Assembly: GCA_051871515.1 (NCBI GenBank)
Contig: JBJECY010000093.1
Coordinates: 1 to 7,509 of the forward strand
Origin: SFTJ01 sp051871515
GTDB lineage: Bacteria; Bacteroidota; Bacteroidia; Bacteroidales; Muribaculaceae
Direction: 5' to 3'
DNA length: 7,509 bases
The position numbers and the translations under genes were made by a program. Of the stretch, positions 5,798 through 7,509 are shown in pieces. Below the pieces are notes generated by a model. It was not told the DNA's origin and ran no database searches. It saw only the letters and a list, made by a program, of their open reading frames with translations. Numbering within the stretch: the first letter of the stretch is position 1; each line of letters begins with the position of its first letter.

Positions 5798-7485
5798 CAC
5801 GCAAGCCTGCTGAACAGTTGGCTGAATTCTTGTGCATCGGTGGCGTTGTTGGTGTGCAGGGCAAGCAGGGCAGGGGTTTGTGCACCGAAAAACAGAGGCA
5901 GCTGCTGTTGAAGCTGTGGCATTGAGCTCGCACTGAAATAGGTGTAGCCAAATGCATGGGCATACTTCTCAATTGGCAAGGTGCGTTTCACTTGGAAATA
6001 TTGCTCAAACTCGGGCAGCTCATGCGGACCGTCGATAAAACGGAAAATGCTGCCGCCATCGTTGCATATTACAACGATTTTTAGCATGTGCGAGTTGTAG
6101 GCCGATGTTAAGCCGTTGATATCGTAGGCCAGTGACATGTCGCCTGTGATGAGAAGGGTGGGCCTGGATTCCTGCTGTGCAATCATGGCCCCGAGAGCAG
6201 TAGATGTAGAGCCGTCGATACCCGAGACGCCTCGGTTACACCAATAATCGGCGTGGGCCAATTGCGGTAAAGCCATGGCATAGCGCACGGTGAGCCCGTT
6301 TGACAATTGTAGGCAGCATGGTGAAGATGCTGTGTTGAGCACGGTGCGAATTGCTTTCATGGCACACCATGGCGCTTGTTCAATCAGTTGCTCTGCTTTG
6401 TGCCATGCTTGGTTTTGCAGGTCTTGCCACAGCGCTCCATAGTTGTTGGTGCTATGCTGTTGTGGCTGCGGGCACAAAGTGCTGAACAAGGTGAGCGGCG
6501 TAACGGCAATGCTGCGAGTGAGGTGCTGCATGGTGTCGATGATGTTGCGGTCGATGCCCACGCGCCATTGCTGTGCGTTGCCGGCATATTGCCGTAGAAA
6601 TTGCTTCAACGATTGCGAAACCAGCGCGCCGCCGGTATATATAATAATGTTGGGCGAGAGTGTTTCTTTCATCTGGTTGCTTGCGGCAGCCAGTGCAACG
6701 TCGGGTTGCGTGACAATGCCGGGTGCATGCACGTTGGCAAGATGTTCGCTGATTACTGCAATGTTGGGGCATTGCGCCAATTGTGCAATGGCTCGGTTGA
6801 GCTTTTCGCTTGGGCGCATAAAGCCGCACACAATGAGCACTTTGTCAGAGCTATGCACTTCTTGCCTTAGTGCAAGAGCATCTTGAGCATTGATGGAGGG
6901 AGTTGCCGGTGTTGTTTCAATCACCCTTGGTGTGCTGCTTGCTTCGGTGAGTTGGTAGAGTGGTTTTGATGTGTAGATATTAATGTGCGCAGGTGCACAT
7001 GGCTGAGTTTTTGCAGCAATTATAGCCTCGTTGAGCGAGCGGTTTATCCACCACATCTCCTCTTGGTTGTGTGGCATTGATGGCAGTGAGCAGTGATGCT
7101 TCACAATCTGTTGCAGAGCAAGAGGTTGGCGCATTGTTTGGCTATCGTTTTGGTCAATCCATGCTTCGGGTCGGTCGGCTGAGATAACAATCAGAGGCAG
7201 ATGCGCATAATATGCTTCAGCAACGGCAGGTGCAAAATTGAGTAGTGCAGAGCCTGATGTACAAATCAAAGCCACAGGCTCACCGGTTTGTTGAGCCAAG
7301 CCCAGTGCAACGAATGATGCGCTGCGTTCATCAACAATCACAGTTTTTTTGATGCGATTCTCGCGAGCAAGAGCAATGATGAGTGGCGCATTGCGCGAAC
7401 CGGGAGAAAGCACGGCATGTTTTGTGCCGTGTGCCACCAGCAATGCCGCCAGTTCTTCACATGCTTTGTGTATGGTGTTTTGCAT
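5776..7485 (-). CDS. menD: MenD, SEPHCHC synthase (menaquinone biosynthesis)
   Basis: This is a cytosolic, thiamine-diphosphate- and Mg-dependent enzyme. It joins 2-oxoglutarate, with decarboxylation, to isochorismate to give 2-succinyl-5-enolpyruvyl-6-hydroxy-3-cyclohexene-1-carboxylate, the first committed step of the o-succinylbenzoate route. At 569 residues it is close to the usual MenD length of about 550-580. Visible marks are SPGSRNAPL (27-35), DERSASF with the presumed cofactor-activating Glu53, TSGSALLNF (76-84), SADRP (102-106), NRGVSGIDGSTSTALG (417-432), and the diphosphate/metal motif GDMS (448-451) continuing to N475-D-GGSIF. The domain order is N-terminal pyrimidine-binding, central, then C-terminal diphosphate-binding. 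The ATG at 7485 puts the SPGSR motif at the expected distance from the N-terminus. The frame stays open to the window edge, so a slightly earlier start is not excluded. A 90-nt gap separates it from menB. The assignment is firm. Confidence 0.97.
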   Translation of the reverse strand: MQNTIHKACEELAALLVAHGTKHAVLSPGSRNAPLIIALARENRIKKTVIVDERSASFVALGLAQQTGEPVALICTSGSALLNFAPAVAEAYYAHLPLIVISADRPEAWIDQNDSQTMRQPLALQQIVKHHCSLPSMPHNQEEMWWINRSLNEAIIAAKTQPCAPAHINIYTSKPLYQLTEASSTPRVIETTPATPSINAQDALALRQEVHSSDKVLIVCGFMRPSEKLNRAIAQLAQCPNIAVISEHLANVHAPGIVTQPDVALAAASNQMKETLSPNIIIYTGGALVSQSLKQFLRQYAGNAQQWRVGIDRNIIDTMQHLTRSIAVTPLTLFSTLCPQPQQHSTNNYGALWQDLQNQAWHKAEQLIEQAPWCAMKAIRTVLNTASSPCCLQLSNGLTVRYAMALPQLAHADYWCNRGVSGIDGSTSTALGAMIAQQESRPTLLITGDMSLAYDINGLTSAYNSHMLKIVVICNDGGSIFRFIDGPHELPEFEQYFQVKRTLPIEKYAHAFGYTYFSASSMPQLQQQLPLFFGAQTPALLALHTNNATDAQEFSQLFSRLACCENHHI

Positions 7486-7509
7486 AATGCTTGTTTCAAT
7501 GAAGTCTTT
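7486..7509 (-). other. Region upstream of menD, possibly the end of the preceding gene
   Basis: Only 24 nt are present. In one minus-strand frame a TGA lies at 7498-7496, ten bases before the menD ATG, which would fit the end of an upstream operon gene such as the isochorismate synthase menF. A second frame is open past the menD start and the third is the menD frame itself. Too little sequence is present to identify a gene or a promoter. Confidence 0.2.

Noticed and set aside
1..7509. CRISPR array, insertion sequence or other mobile element
   Set aside because: I saw no regularly spaced direct repeats, transposase or integrase frame, or flanking target duplication. The gene run is compact and all on one strand.

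Overview
The window looks like a chromosomal segment of a Bacteroidota member, most likely the order Bacteroidales. The reasons are a menaquinone operon in the order menD-menB-menC-menE, start codons without clear Shine-Dalgarno sequences, a short MenE, one good match to the Bacteroidetes -33/-7 promoter form, and a secreted glycan-active enzyme beside housekeeping genes. Every gene I can support lies on the minus strand, so transcription runs from the right edge to the left.

From right to left: 7509-7486 is a short upstream stretch, possibly the tail of another gene. menD is at 7485-5776, followed by a 90-nt gap with a candidate promoter. Then come menB (5685-4861), menC (4864-3800) and menE (3803-2769), joined by two 4-nt ATGA stop/start overlaps. 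Five nucleotides after the menE stop begins an 840-residue secreted protein (2763-241). It has an Ig-like cellulase N-terminal domain, a GH9 catalytic domain and a C-terminal polysaccharide-deacetylase (CE4/NodB-like) domain. A strong intrinsic terminator (about 233-191) closes the unit. Positions 1-202 hold no convincing gene but contain a long inverted repeat that could form a branched RNA or DNA structure.

MenD, MenC, MenE and MenB act in sequence on the classical o-succinylbenzoate route to menaquinone. MenD makes SEPHCHC from isochorismate and 2-oxoglutarate. After loss of pyruvate (MenH, not seen here), MenC dehydrates SHCHC to o-succinylbenzoate. MenE activates this to the CoA thioester, and MenB closes the naphthoate ring. 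The expected neighbour menF may lie just beyond the right edge. menH and menA are not in the window.

The most unusual item is the GH9-CE4 fusion, which pairs a glycosidase with a deacetylase in one exported chain. Its deacetylase domain has altered motif 1 and motif 3 sequences, and the gene sits close enough to menE to be co-transcribed with menaquinone genes. My working hypothesis is a two-step enzyme acting on an acetylated glycan, possibly an N-acetylated amino-sugar polymer. This rests on domain pairing and motif reading only. Apart from this fusion and the unexplained structure at the left end, the window is an ordinary biosynthetic region.
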